Notes under the pieces: generated by a model
Seen by the model: only the letters and a program-made list of their open reading frames with translations
What the model was told of the DNA's origin: nothing
Databases searched by the model: none
Shown here: in pieces, positions 31,852 to 39,661 of the stretch
How the letters are laid out: every line of letters starts with the position of its first letter
Position numbering within the stretch: position 1 is the stretch's first letter
Program-made: the position numbers and the translations under genes
IMG/VR virus record: IMGVR_UViG_3300037502_002729
Location: 43,343-107,342 of that record
Length of the DNA: 64,000 bases
Origin: a virus
Strand: one strand, 5' to 3'

Positions 31852-32471
31852 TATCTAAATATTTTACCTTCAAATTTTCCCCCATTTAAATTTTTATTAC
31901 TTCTTATTTCTTCATCTGTATATTTTTTGGCAAGGGGGGTGTTTCTTATGCCTATATCTCGTCTAACATATAAATTATTTGGAAAATCTTCTATTTGTGT
32001 AGAAATAATACCAAAATTACCTCCAACGTATAAATTATCTGGAAGTTCTTTTATTTTTACACAATCAGATAAATTTAAACTACCCCCAACATATAATTCA
32101 CTTGGGAGTTTTATTAATTCTTCACAAGAATCCAAATCTAAATAATCATCCACATATATTTTATCTGGGAGTTTTGTTATATTTAAACCTGCTAAATCTG
32201 CCCAACCTTCAACACGTAAATCACCTGAAAGTTCTTTTAAATTTTTACAATCTTTCACCATCAAATAACCCTTAACATTAAATTTATTTGGTAATTTTTT
32301 TATAGGCATTTCGTATAAATACAAATTATCATTATGTGTAAATTGAACATCATCAGGATAATTTTCTAGGTCATACATTAGGTTAAGTTTTCTTAACTTA
32401 ATATAGGAGGGGACTTTATTTTCTTTCTTTTTAATAAAATCAAGTATCTTTTTTATTGTTTTTATTTCCAT
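31851..32471 (-). CDS. LRR-like solenoid paralog 17, divergent, 206 aa
   Basis: The most divergent array member: N-cap MEIKTIKKILDFIKKKENKV, about seven units of the form 'LPxxLYVGGxLxLxxC' with Cys-containing insertions (DSCEELIKLP, SDCVKIKELP), and a C-cap replaced by EIRSNKNLNGGKFEGKIF. The start is at the conserved Met, since the seven-codon extension (MGAYIKK) overlaps the upstream stop and is not family-like. Confidence 0.8.
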   Translation of the reverse strand: MEIKTIKKILDFIKKKENKVPSYIKLRKLNLMYDLENYPDDVQFTHNDNLYLYEMPIKKLPNKFNVKGYLMVKDCKNLKELSGDLRVEGWADLAGLNITKLPDKIYVDDYLDLDSCEELIKLPSELYVGGSLNLSDCVKIKELPDNLYVGGNFGIISTQIEDFPNNLYVRRDIGIRNTPLAKKYTDEEIRSNKNLNGGKFEGKIFR

Positions 32472-32475
32472 CTTC

Positions 32476-33054
32476 TTAATATATGCTCCCATTTATGTAT
32501 CCAGGATGAATCATTTTTGCAATTTCATCATCATCAAGTTTATATATGGATGTTCCATAAACATGTAAATCTCCACCAACTATTAAGCCTTTTGGTAAGG
32601 ACTTTAAGTTTTTACAATTTCTTAAATTTAAATCACCACCAACTTCTAATCCTTCTGGCAATGATTCTATTTTTGAATGTTTTAAAACTAAATTATAATC
32701 AACTTTCAAACCTTTTGGTAATTTAGTTATTTCTGTACCACCTAAATCCAAACCTTCAACTTCCAAATCCTCTGGTAATGATTTTATTCTTGAACTAGCT
32801 AAAAATAAACCCCTAACTTTCAATCCTTTTGGCAATGAAGTTATGCTTGATTCATAAAGGTATAAATTACCATCAACATTTAACCCTTCTGGTAATGAGG
32901 TAATTTCTATTCTTTCTAAATCCAAATCACCTTTAACATTTAATTCTTCTTTGGTTAATGGGATATTATTTAATAATTTCCATTTAAATGGTGCATTATG
33001 CCCTTCCTTCTCTTCAAGGAACTCAAATATTCTTTTTAATTGTTCTTTTTCCAT
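32476..33054 (-). CDS. LRR-like solenoid paralog 16, 192 aa
   Basis: Seven units, two of them shortened (SLPKGLKVRGLFLASSRIK, SLPEDLEVEGLDLGGTEI), where G-D-L-x-L loses two residues. N-cap HNAPFKWKLLNNIPLTK is almost identical to paralog 14 at 33650-34057. The C-cap is HPGYINGSIY. Confidence 0.85.
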   Translation of the reverse strand: MEKEQLKRIFEFLEEKEGHNAPFKWKLLNNIPLTKEELNVKGDLDLERIEITSLPEGLNVDGNLYLYESSITSLPKGLKVRGLFLASSRIKSLPEDLEVEGLDLGGTEITKLPKGLKVDYNLVLKHSKIESLPEGLEVGGDLNLRNCKNLKSLPKGLIVGGDLHVYGTSIYKLDDDEIAKMIHPGYINGSIY

Positions 33055-33650
33055 TATCTTATTATGTCTCCTTTTATAAATCCAGGTTTAATCATTTCTC
33101 TTAATTCATTATTTGTGTATTCTAATAATGCTGTATTTTTAATAATCAACTCACCTTTAACTTCTAACCCTTTTGGTAATGAAGTTATTTTTGAACGCTG
33201 TAAATGCAAAATATCACCAACTTTCAACCCTTCTGGTAATGATTCTATATCTGCAAAAACTAAACTTAAACTACCACCAACTTTCAATCCTTTTGGTAGT
33301 GAAGTTATTTTTGTATTGTGTAAATACAAAGAATTACCAATTTTAATATCATCTGGTATGTTTTTTATCCTAGAGTAGGATAAATCCAAAGTACCACCAA
33401 CTTTCAAGCCTTTTGGTAATTCTTCTATTCTTGAAAATCTAGTAAGCATACCACCTTTAACTTCCAAATTATCTGGCAATGATTTTAATGTTGAATCTGT
33501 TAAATCCAAATCACCATTAACAACTAAATCTTCTTTGGTTAGGGGTTCATTAAACTTTAATTTCCAAATAAAGTTATCTCTATCTTTATGTTTTTTCCCT
33601 TCCTTTTCTTCAAGGAATTCAAATATTCTTTTTAATTGTTCTTTTTCCAT
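33054..33650 (-). CDS. LRR-like solenoid paralog 15-bis, 198 aa
   Basis: Seven units. It shares its first ~105 residues with paralog 18 (31312-31851), including the unusual 'KGGMLTRFSRIEELP' unit in which the G-D-L-x-L strand is degenerate. The C-cap is KPGFIKGDII. Start and stop each share one base with the neighbouring genes. Confidence 0.85.
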   Translation of the reverse strand: MEKEQLKRIFEFLEEKEGKKHKDRDNFIWKLKFNEPLTKEDLVVNGDLDLTDSTLKSLPDNLEVKGGMLTRFSRIEELPKGLKVGGTLDLSYSRIKNIPDDIKIGNSLYLHNTKITSLPKGLKVGGSLSLVFADIESLPEGLKVGDILHLQRSKITSLPKGLEVKGELIIKNTALLEYTNNELREMIKPGFIKGDIIR

Positions 33651-34057
33651 TATTTAAATATTTTTCCTTTTATAAAGCCAGGTTTAATCATTTCCTTTAT
33701 TTCATCCTTTGAGTAATGTATTAATGGAGTTCTATTAATAATAATATCCCCCCCAACTTTCAATCCTTTTGGTAAATCTTTGATGAATTTACAACTATCC
33801 AAAAACAAATCACCCTTAACTTCCAATCCATCTGGCAATGAGGATATAGTTGAAAATAGCAAATCCAAATCACCCCCAACTTTCAACCCTTCTGGTAATG
33901 AGTTTATTTCAATAGACCTTAAATCTAAATCACCTTTAACATTTAAATCTTCTTTGGTTAATGGGATATTATTAAATAATTTCCATTTAAATGGTGCATT
34001 ATGCCCTTCCTTTTCTTCAAGAAACTCAAATATTCTTTTTAATGCTTCTTTTTCCAT
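33650..34057 (-). CDS. LRR-like solenoid paralog 14, 135 aa
   Basis: Four units between caps KALKRIFEFLEEKEGHNAP-type and KPGFIKGKIFK. One unit has the Cys insertion (DSCKFIKDLP). One-base TAATG overlaps join it to both neighbours. Confidence 0.85.
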   Translation of the reverse strand: MEKEALKRIFEFLEEKEGHNAPFKWKLFNNIPLTKEDLNVKGDLDLRSIEINSLPEGLKVGGDLDLLFSTISSLPDGLEVKGDLFLDSCKFIKDLPKGLKVGGDIIINRTPLIHYSKDEIKEMIKPGFIKGKIFK

Positions 34058-34521
34058 TATCTAAATATTATTCCTTTTATAAACCCAGGTTCAATCATTT
34101 CCCTTAATTCTTCATCTGTGTATTCTAATAATGCTGTCTTTTTAATATATAAATTAGCACCAACTTCCAATCCTTTTGGTAAGGAGGTTATTTTTGTATT
34201 TATTAAATCCAACCAAAACCTAACTTTCAAGCCTTTTGGTAATGAGGTTATTTTTGTATTATATAAATTCAAATAACCACCAACTTTCAAATCTTCTGGT
34301 AATGAGGTTATATTTGTATCTCTTAAACTCAAAAACCCACTAACTTTCAATCCTTCTGGTAATGATGTTATATTTGTTTTATTTAAAAATAAACTACCTT
34401 TAATATTTAAATCACCTTCTGTTAATGGTATATTATTAAATAATTTCCATTTAAATGGTGCTCTATTCTCTCCTTTCTCTTCAAGGAATTCAAATATCCT
34501 TTTTAGTTTTTCTTTTTCCAT
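34057..34521 (-). CDS. LRR-like solenoid paralog 13, 154 aa
   Basis: Five very regular units (three with NTKITSLPKGLKV or DTNITSLPEDLKV). The near-identical repeats within the gene point to recent internal duplication or gene conversion. The C-cap is EPGFIKGIIF. Confidence 0.85.
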   Translation of the reverse strand: MEKEKLKRIFEFLEEKGENRAPFKWKLFNNIPLTEGDLNIKGSLFLNKTNITSLPEGLKVSGFLSLRDTNITSLPEDLKVGGYLNLYNTKITSLPKGLKVRFWLDLINTKITSLPKGLEVGANLYIKKTALLEYTDEELREMIEPGFIKGIIFR

Positions 34522-34919
34522 TATCTTATTATGTCTCCTTTTATAAATCCAGGCTTTATCATATCTCTTAATTCTTCATTAGTATAATCTTCTAATGGAG
34601 TATTTCTAATAAATAAACTACGCCCAACTTTCAAACCTTTTGGTAATAAGGTTATTTTTGTATTATATAGACTTAAATCATCACCAACTTTCAATCCTTC
34701 TGGCAGTGAAGTTATACTTGAGTTGTCTAAATACAAAGTACCCTTAACTTCCAATCCATTTGGCAATGATGTTATATTTGATAATTGCAAATCACCATTA
34801 ATTTCCAAATCTTCTTTTCTTAATGGCATATTAGTTTTCAACTTCCACACAAGTGGTTGGTTAAGATTTTCCTTTGTTTTAAGGAACTCAAATATTCTTT
34901 TTATTTTTTCTTTTTCCAT
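34521..34919 (-). CDS. LRR-like solenoid paralog 12, 132 aa
   Basis: Four units; the first is one residue short (LQLSNITSLPNGLEVKG). The N-cap variant KTKENLNQPLVWKLKTNMPL resembles paralog 6. The C-cap is KPGFIKGDII. Confidence 0.85.
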   Translation of the reverse strand: MEKEKIKRIFEFLKTKENLNQPLVWKLKTNMPLRKEDLEINGDLQLSNITSLPNGLEVKGTLYLDNSSITSLPEGLKVGDDLSLYNTKITLLPKGLKVGRSLFIRNTPLEDYTNEELRDMIKPGFIKGDIIR

Positions 34920-35623
34920 TATCTAAATATTTCTCCTTCTATATATCCAGGTTTTACCATTTCTCTTAATTGGTCATCTGTGTATTTTCTTAATATGCTT
35001 TTTTCTATATATAATTTTCCATAAACTTTCAAACCTTTTGGCAATGAGGTTATATTTGTATCTCTTAAATACAAACCTCCACCAACTTCCAATCCATTTG
35101 GCAATGAGGTTATATTTGTATGTGATAAAGTCAAATAACCACCAACTTTCAATCCTTCTGGCAATGAGGTTATTTTTGAACTGGTTAAACCCAAATTACC
35201 ATTAACTTTCAATCTTTCTGGCAATGAGGTTATTTTTGTATTCTCTATATGCAAAGAACCCCCAACTTTCAAACCTTTTGGTAGTGAGTTTATATCCGCA
35301 TATGATAAATTCAAAGAACCACCAACTTGTAAATCATCTGGTAATGAGATTATTTTTGAAAAGGTTAACATCAAATCACCATCAACTTTTAAACCTTCTG
35401 GTAATGAGGTTATGTTTGAATTAGTTAAATATAAATCACCACCAACTTTCAAACCTTCTGGCAATGAGGTTATATTTGCGTGTCTTAAACTCAAATCACC
35501 TTTAACATTTAAATCTTCTTTTGCTATTGGCATAGCCAATTTAATCTTAACTGGTAATGGTATAATGTGTTCTCCTTTCTCTTCAAGAAACTCAAATATT
35601 CTTTTTAGTTTTTCTTTTTCCAT
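34919..35623 (-). CDS. LRR-like solenoid paralog 11, 234 aa
   Basis: Nine highly regular units (ANITSLPEGLKVGGDLYLTN and similar). It is the longest gene of the - strand array and the counterpart of paralog 4 on the + strand. Its DNA repeats have a period of about 60 nt with strong nucleotide identity between units. The C-cap is KPGYIEGEIF. Confidence 0.85.
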   Translation of the reverse strand: MEKEKLKRIFEFLEEKGEHIIPLPVKIKLAMPIAKEDLNVKGDLSLRHANITSLPEGLKVGGDLYLTNSNITSLPEGLKVDGDLMLTFSKIISLPDDLQVGGSLNLSYADINSLPKGLKVGGSLHIENTKITSLPERLKVNGNLGLTSSKITSLPEGLKVGGYLTLSHTNITSLPNGLEVGGGLYLRDTNITSLPKGLKVYGKLYIEKSILRKYTDDQLREMVKPGYIEGEIFR

Positions 35624-36027
35624 TATCTATATATTTCTCCTTTTATAAATCCAGGTTTAATCATTTCCCTTAATTCTTCAGCTGAATATTTTATTAATGC
35701 ACTATCATCAATATATAAATTTCTTCCAACTTCCAATCCTTTTGGTAAAAACTTTATATCTGTTTCAATTAAATCCAAATGACCACCAACTTTTAGTCCT
35801 TCTGGTAAATACTCTATAAATGTATAGGCTAAATCAAGCCAACCACTAACTTGCAATCCTTCTGGTAAGGTTTCAACTCCTGTATTACTTAAATCCAAAT
35901 CACCTTTAACATTTAAATCACCTTCTGTTAATGGTATATCATTTTTATACTTCCATAAGAATGGTGCATTATGTTCTTCCTTCTCTTCAAGGAATTCAAA
36001 TATTCTTTTTAGTGCTTCTTTTTCCAT
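35623..36027 (-). CDS. LRR-like solenoid paralog 10, 134 aa
   Basis: Four units (SNTGVETLPEGLQVSGWLDL and similar). The C-cap is KPGFIKGEIY. It is three bases from paralog 9, the only gap larger than a one-base overlap in the upper part of the array. Confidence 0.85.
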   Translation of the reverse strand: MEKEALKRIFEFLEEKEEHNAPFLWKYKNDIPLTEGDLNVKGDLDLSNTGVETLPEGLQVSGWLDLAYTFIEYLPEGLKVGGHLDLIETDIKFLPKGLEVGRNLYIDDSALIKYSAEELREMIKPGFIKGEIYR

Positions 36028-36030
36028 TAT

Positions 36031-36432
36031 CTAATATATATTTCCATTTATATAACCAGGTTTTATCATTTCTCTTAATTCATCATTTAAAAGTTTTGTT
36101 AATTCTGTTCCTCCAAGAAATAAATCACCCTCTACTTTTAAACCTTTTGGTAGTGAGGTTATTTTTGTATTAGCCAAAGACAAATCACCACCAACTTTCA
36201 AGTCTTTTGGTAATGAGGTTATATTTGTATTTCTTAAAATCAAAAAACCACTAACTTTCAACCCTTCTGGTAATGAAGTTATATTTGATTGAAACAAATT
36301 CAAATTGCCTTTAACATTTAAATCATCTTCTGTTAATGGTATATTATTTTTAAATTTCCATAAAAATGGTGTTCTATGCTCACCCTCCTCTTCAAGGAAC
36401 TCAAATATTCTTTTTAATGTTTCTTTTTCCAT
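36031..36432 (-). CDS. LRR-like solenoid paralog 9, 133 aa, first of the - strand array
   Basis: Four units, caps KETLKRIFEFLEEEGEHRTP and KPGYINGNIY. Its start codon shares one base with the stop of the virion protein gene 36432-37937, so the whole ten-gene array is cotranscribed with, and coupled to, structural genes. Confidence 0.85.
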   Translation of the reverse strand: MEKETLKRIFEFLEEEGEHRTPFLWKFKNNIPLTEDDLNVKGNLNLFQSNITSLPEGLKVSGFLILRNTNITSLPKDLKVGGDLSLANTKITSLPKGLKVEGDLFLGGTELTKLLNDELREMIKPGYINGNIY

Positions 36433-37937
36433 TATTTTTTATTTACAATAAAGAATGCTAATTGTTTTTTATATGTTGAAACTTCCCCAGCAATATGAAC
36501 TTTTAAATCAATAAAATATTTATTTGGGATTTTATCCCTTGTGTCAAATATAAAATAATATTCATTTGGGCTTCTATTTATTTCTGTCCAATCTTGCACT
36601 TGCACCTCTGTTTCACCCTCCTTAACATAAACCCTATAATATGCTTTAACCCCTGTCAATAATTCATCTGTGCTATATGCCTTCTTTATAATAACCCCAA
36701 CCTTCCTAATATCTGTGTTAAGGATTTTCTCCCCTTGCATAACATTATAAAAATCAAAATTATATGATTCATTTTCTGTTGTTTTTGTTCCGGTCTTAAT
36801 TTTATTATTCATATCATATAATACAAATTCATTTTCAACATTTGGCAAGGTTATTCCATTTAAGGTTAATCCACTCCATACATCTGTAAATACCATTGGT
36901 GCTGTGTATCCACTAAACACATTTGGAATAGAAACTTCATAAACCCCTTTTGTCACCAATTTTGTTGATAAGTTTGTACAACCTGTAACAACATCACCAT
37001 CACCATCAAAAATATTAACAATAGGATTTGAATCCAAATTTATGTAATTTCCATCATCTGTAATAAACAAATATAGTTTATTTATTTTATTTTTCACAAA
37101 ATTATTTCTATCATCTTTTACCAAATCATCATATGTGGTGATAAGATATGGTTCATAGAATGTTTGTGTATGCCTTGAAAAAAAGCCCACAGCATAGCTT
37201 TCTGTTAGCCCTGTTGCATTTTCATAAGAAGGTGGATAAGCAATACCCCAACCAGCATAAGATGTTGTAGCACCTGTTAGAATGTCATTTATCTCATTTG
37301 TCATATCAAAAGAAATATCTTCATTCCCAAATTCAAAATGCTGTGTATCAAGAATGGTTAATCCACTATAATTAATAGTAGTTCCTGTATTTTTATTGTT
37401 ATAAATTCCTGATTCTGTCCAGCCACTTATGGTCTTACCACTAAACCAATTGGATGGAGTTGTGGTAAATGAATTATCATCTTTAATGACAAGGGGATAT
37501 TTTGCGCCTGACTTTGAGTTTAAGTTTTTTGAATAATCTGTATAATCATACCCAACCCCTTCATCCCAATATTGCACATATCCGGTATTCCCGCTACTTA
37601 AAGGAATTCTAAATAAATTCAAATCAAATGAGGATGCTCTTCTCTTTTGACTAGGCATTTGACCATTTAATAATGTTTTATCAAATGATGCTGTATTTTT
37701 CATCACTAGTGTATGTGTTGCACTACTTAATGAACCACTAAAAATGATATTATCATTAACTTTATTAATTAATGGTTGTAAATCAAGATTAAATATTAAT
37801 CTTGTTGGGCCATATGTTGGGATTAAATAATCTGCTGCACCATAACACAATTCTATAACAGGATTTCTACCTGTATTAATTTTTGAATTTGAGATTAATG
37901 TGTTATTTTGACTAAAATAAGAAAGATGAATTGACAT
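36432..37937 (-). CDS. Putative virion (baseplate/neck) protein, 501 aa
   Basis: It begins MSIHLSYFSQNNTLISNSKI. The sequence is strand-rich with Ser, Thr, Gly and Asn (YAGWGIAYPPSYENATG, EFVLYDMNNKIKTGTKT) and has no signal or membrane segment, a composition typical of phage tail, neck or fibre-associated jelly-roll proteins. It directly follows the gp5-like hub gene, with a TATTTATT element in the 18-nt gap. No specific T4 homologue is recognised. The coupling of the LRR array to its stop codon suggests joint late expression. Confidence 0.7.
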   Translation of the reverse strand: MSIHLSYFSQNNTLISNSKINTGRNPVIELCYGAADYLIPTYGPTRLIFNLDLQPLINKVNDNIIFSGSLSSATHTLVMKNTASFDKTLLNGQMPSQKRRASSFDLNLFRIPLSSGNTGYVQYWDEGVGYDYTDYSKNLNSKSGAKYPLVIKDDNSFTTTPSNWFSGKTISGWTESGIYNNKNTGTTINYSGLTILDTQHFEFGNEDISFDMTNEINDILTGATTSYAGWGIAYPPSYENATGLTESYAVGFFSRHTQTFYEPYLITTYDDLVKDDRNNFVKNKINKLYLFITDDGNYINLDSNPIVNIFDGDGDVVTGCTNLSTKLVTKGVYEVSIPNVFSGYTAPMVFTDVWSGLTLNGITLPNVENEFVLYDMNNKIKTGTKTTENESYNFDFYNVMQGEKILNTDIRKVGVIIKKAYSTDELLTGVKAYYRVYVKEGETEVQVQDWTEINRSPNEYYFIFDTRDKIPNKYFIDLKVHIAGEVSTYKKQLAFFIVNKK

Positions 37938-37947
37938 TTTTTTTATT

Positions 37948-37955
37948 AATAAATA
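37948..37955 (-). promoter_or_regulatory. TATTTATT late-promoter-like variant
   Basis: On the - strand TATTTATT ends 10 nt before the virion gene start and lies wholly in the 18-nt gap between two genes. It differs from the common octamer only at the last base. Confidence 0.4.
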
Positions 37956-39458
37956 TCAATTTATCCTAATTTTTTTGCTTAATATTTTTTTAGTTGCTAA
38001 TGATAATTCATTTAGTAGATTATTTATTGTTGATCCATCTTCTGTAACTGAAACTGGGGGCAAACCTGGGAATGGATGAGCATGTGTTATTAAAAATCTA
38101 ACAATTAGATTAATAAGTTCCAATAATTCTTCTCCCCTCACAGAAGATGATGTATTTGGATATATATTATCAATTATTTTATCTTGCTCAATACCATATA
38201 ATGATTCATTTAATTCAATTTTTCTTTTATTTGGTGCAGGTTCTGATTCATGAGATAATATATATATTTCATCAGCACCAATTAATGTTGATGTATTTAT
38301 CTCATCCAAAATTTGTGATTGTATCACATCAACCACTTGATCCAATCTTGGAGGTTCTGTGCTACCTTTTGAGTAAATAAACCCATATCCTCCTTGTTTT
38401 TCAAACTTATTAAATTTAATCTGGTTATAAATATCCACCAAATTTTGTGGGGGTAGTTTACCAAATCCACCTGTTAATCTTATTTGTGTTGCAAAACCAG
38501 GCCTAAAAAATATTGGATATTTAATTTCATTTGGCAAAAATAATTGTGTACCATCATCTAATTTTAATAAATTATCACAATTTGAAATAAAATTATTTAT
38601 AAATGCTATTGTTTCAACTTTAGTTAATTGATTAAATGAAGTTCTTGCTCTAATTGATTTCAAATCATCAATTGAACTATTTACAGTTAATTTATCAATG
38701 GCAACTCTTTCATTTTGATTTAAACTATATAAGTTTATAACACCATTGAATTTTTCTGTTGAATCTGGGTTTTGAATTATCCATTCAATCAAGAATTTTG
38801 TGGACAATATTTTGGATTTAGTAAATTCAAGTTCTGCTGGGGGTAAGACAACTTTACGTGTGTCATATTGTGATACTTGAACAAATGCTCTATTTTCATT
38901 TGGTGTTGGAAATTCTCTTGGATTTAATTGTCCTTTATATTTTCCTGAACGTAATAATACATCATTTTCCTTAACAATTATGTCTGATGAACCCCTACCA
39001 ATAATTCCATTATCTTTAGGTTCAACAAATAAACCTTTTGTCTTTGATTTTCTATATGTCCCATCTAAGTTTTTTAAACTTAAACCTTTAGTGAATCTTC
39101 TACCAGAACCTGTTTTAATTCTTGCCTCTGTTGCACTAGTTAAATTATTCCTCATTGGTGAAGTGAAATCAGCCTGGATAAAATATTGGTTATCAAATTT
39201 AAAGTCTTTGTTTGCAAAAATAACCAACACCCTTTCCCCAACTTCAATAGGTGCATTTATATAATATGGCAAAAGAGGTTTGAAGATGAAAGGGTCTCTA
39301 GGCCCCCACATATCTACATTTACATTAAAAGGTGGATCTGTAATAGAATTTAAGATAGCATCATTTCTATCAGAATCAATTTCAGCACGGACACGACCAA
39401 TCATATCAGGGTCTTCAATATGTGTTATAGTTGCTGGGAATAATATTCTATTATCCAT
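37956..39458 (-). CDS. Baseplate hub protein with gp5/VgrG-type OB-fold
   Basis: Residues about 1-110 form the gp5-like OB domain: FPATITHIEDPDMIGRVRAE at the start, then MWGPRDPFIFKPLLPYYINA and VGERVLVIFANKDF, the same order as T4 gp5 and phage gpV spike proteins. A lysozyme domain is not visible; instead about 390 residues of mixed structure follow, including a segment ITHAHPFPGLPPVSV near the C-terminus. The hub sits at the tip of the tail tube and holds the membrane-piercing spike. The gene overlaps the next one upstream by eight bases. Confidence 0.8.
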   Translation of the reverse strand: MDNRILFPATITHIEDPDMIGRVRAEIDSDRNDAILNSITDPPFNVNVDMWGPRDPFIFKPLLPYYINAPIEVGERVLVIFANKDFKFDNQYFIQADFTSPMRNNLTSATEARIKTGSGRRFTKGLSLKNLDGTYRKSKTKGLFVEPKDNGIIGRGSSDIIVKENDVLLRSGKYKGQLNPREFPTPNENRAFVQVSQYDTRKVVLPPAELEFTKSKILSTKFLIEWIIQNPDSTEKFNGVINLYSLNQNERVAIDKLTVNSSIDDLKSIRARTSFNQLTKVETIAFINNFISNCDNLLKLDDGTQLFLPNEIKYPIFFRPGFATQIRLTGGFGKLPPQNLVDIYNQIKFNKFEKQGGYGFIYSKGSTEPPRLDQVVDVIQSQILDEINTSTLIGADEIYILSHESEPAPNKRKIELNESLYGIEQDKIIDNIYPNTSSSVRGEELLELINLIVRFLITHAHPFPGLPPVSVTEDGSTINNLLNELSLATKKILSKKIRIN

Positions 39459-39660
39459 TTTGTCTTTTATTATATTCTTTTAAAATTGTATTATATAACT
39501 CTTCAATTTGATCCAACTCATAAGTTAAATTTATAACAACATTCTTTGTTATATTAAAATGATTACTTAAATTGTCAAGCATTTTGACAATATTAGAATT
39601 ACTTTGTTCCTTTAAATTTTTTGAAAATTCAATGGCATCATTAATGTGATTATTTTCCAT
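39451..39660 (-). CDS. Small helical protein in baseplate operon, 69 aa
   Basis: The protein from MENNHINDAIEFSKNLKEQ is helical and acidic with a coiled-coil tendency (NLTYELDQIEELYNTILKEY). The start at 39660 lies one base after the upstream stop; longer starts (39669, 39684) overlap the upstream gene and add MPKKDMDN. It could be a baseplate chaperone or small wedge component. No family is recognised. Confidence 0.6.
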   Translation of the reverse strand: MENNHINDAIEFSKNLKEQSNSNIVKMLDNLSNHFNITKNVVINLTYELDQIEELYNTILKEYNKRQNG

Positions 39661-39661
39661 A

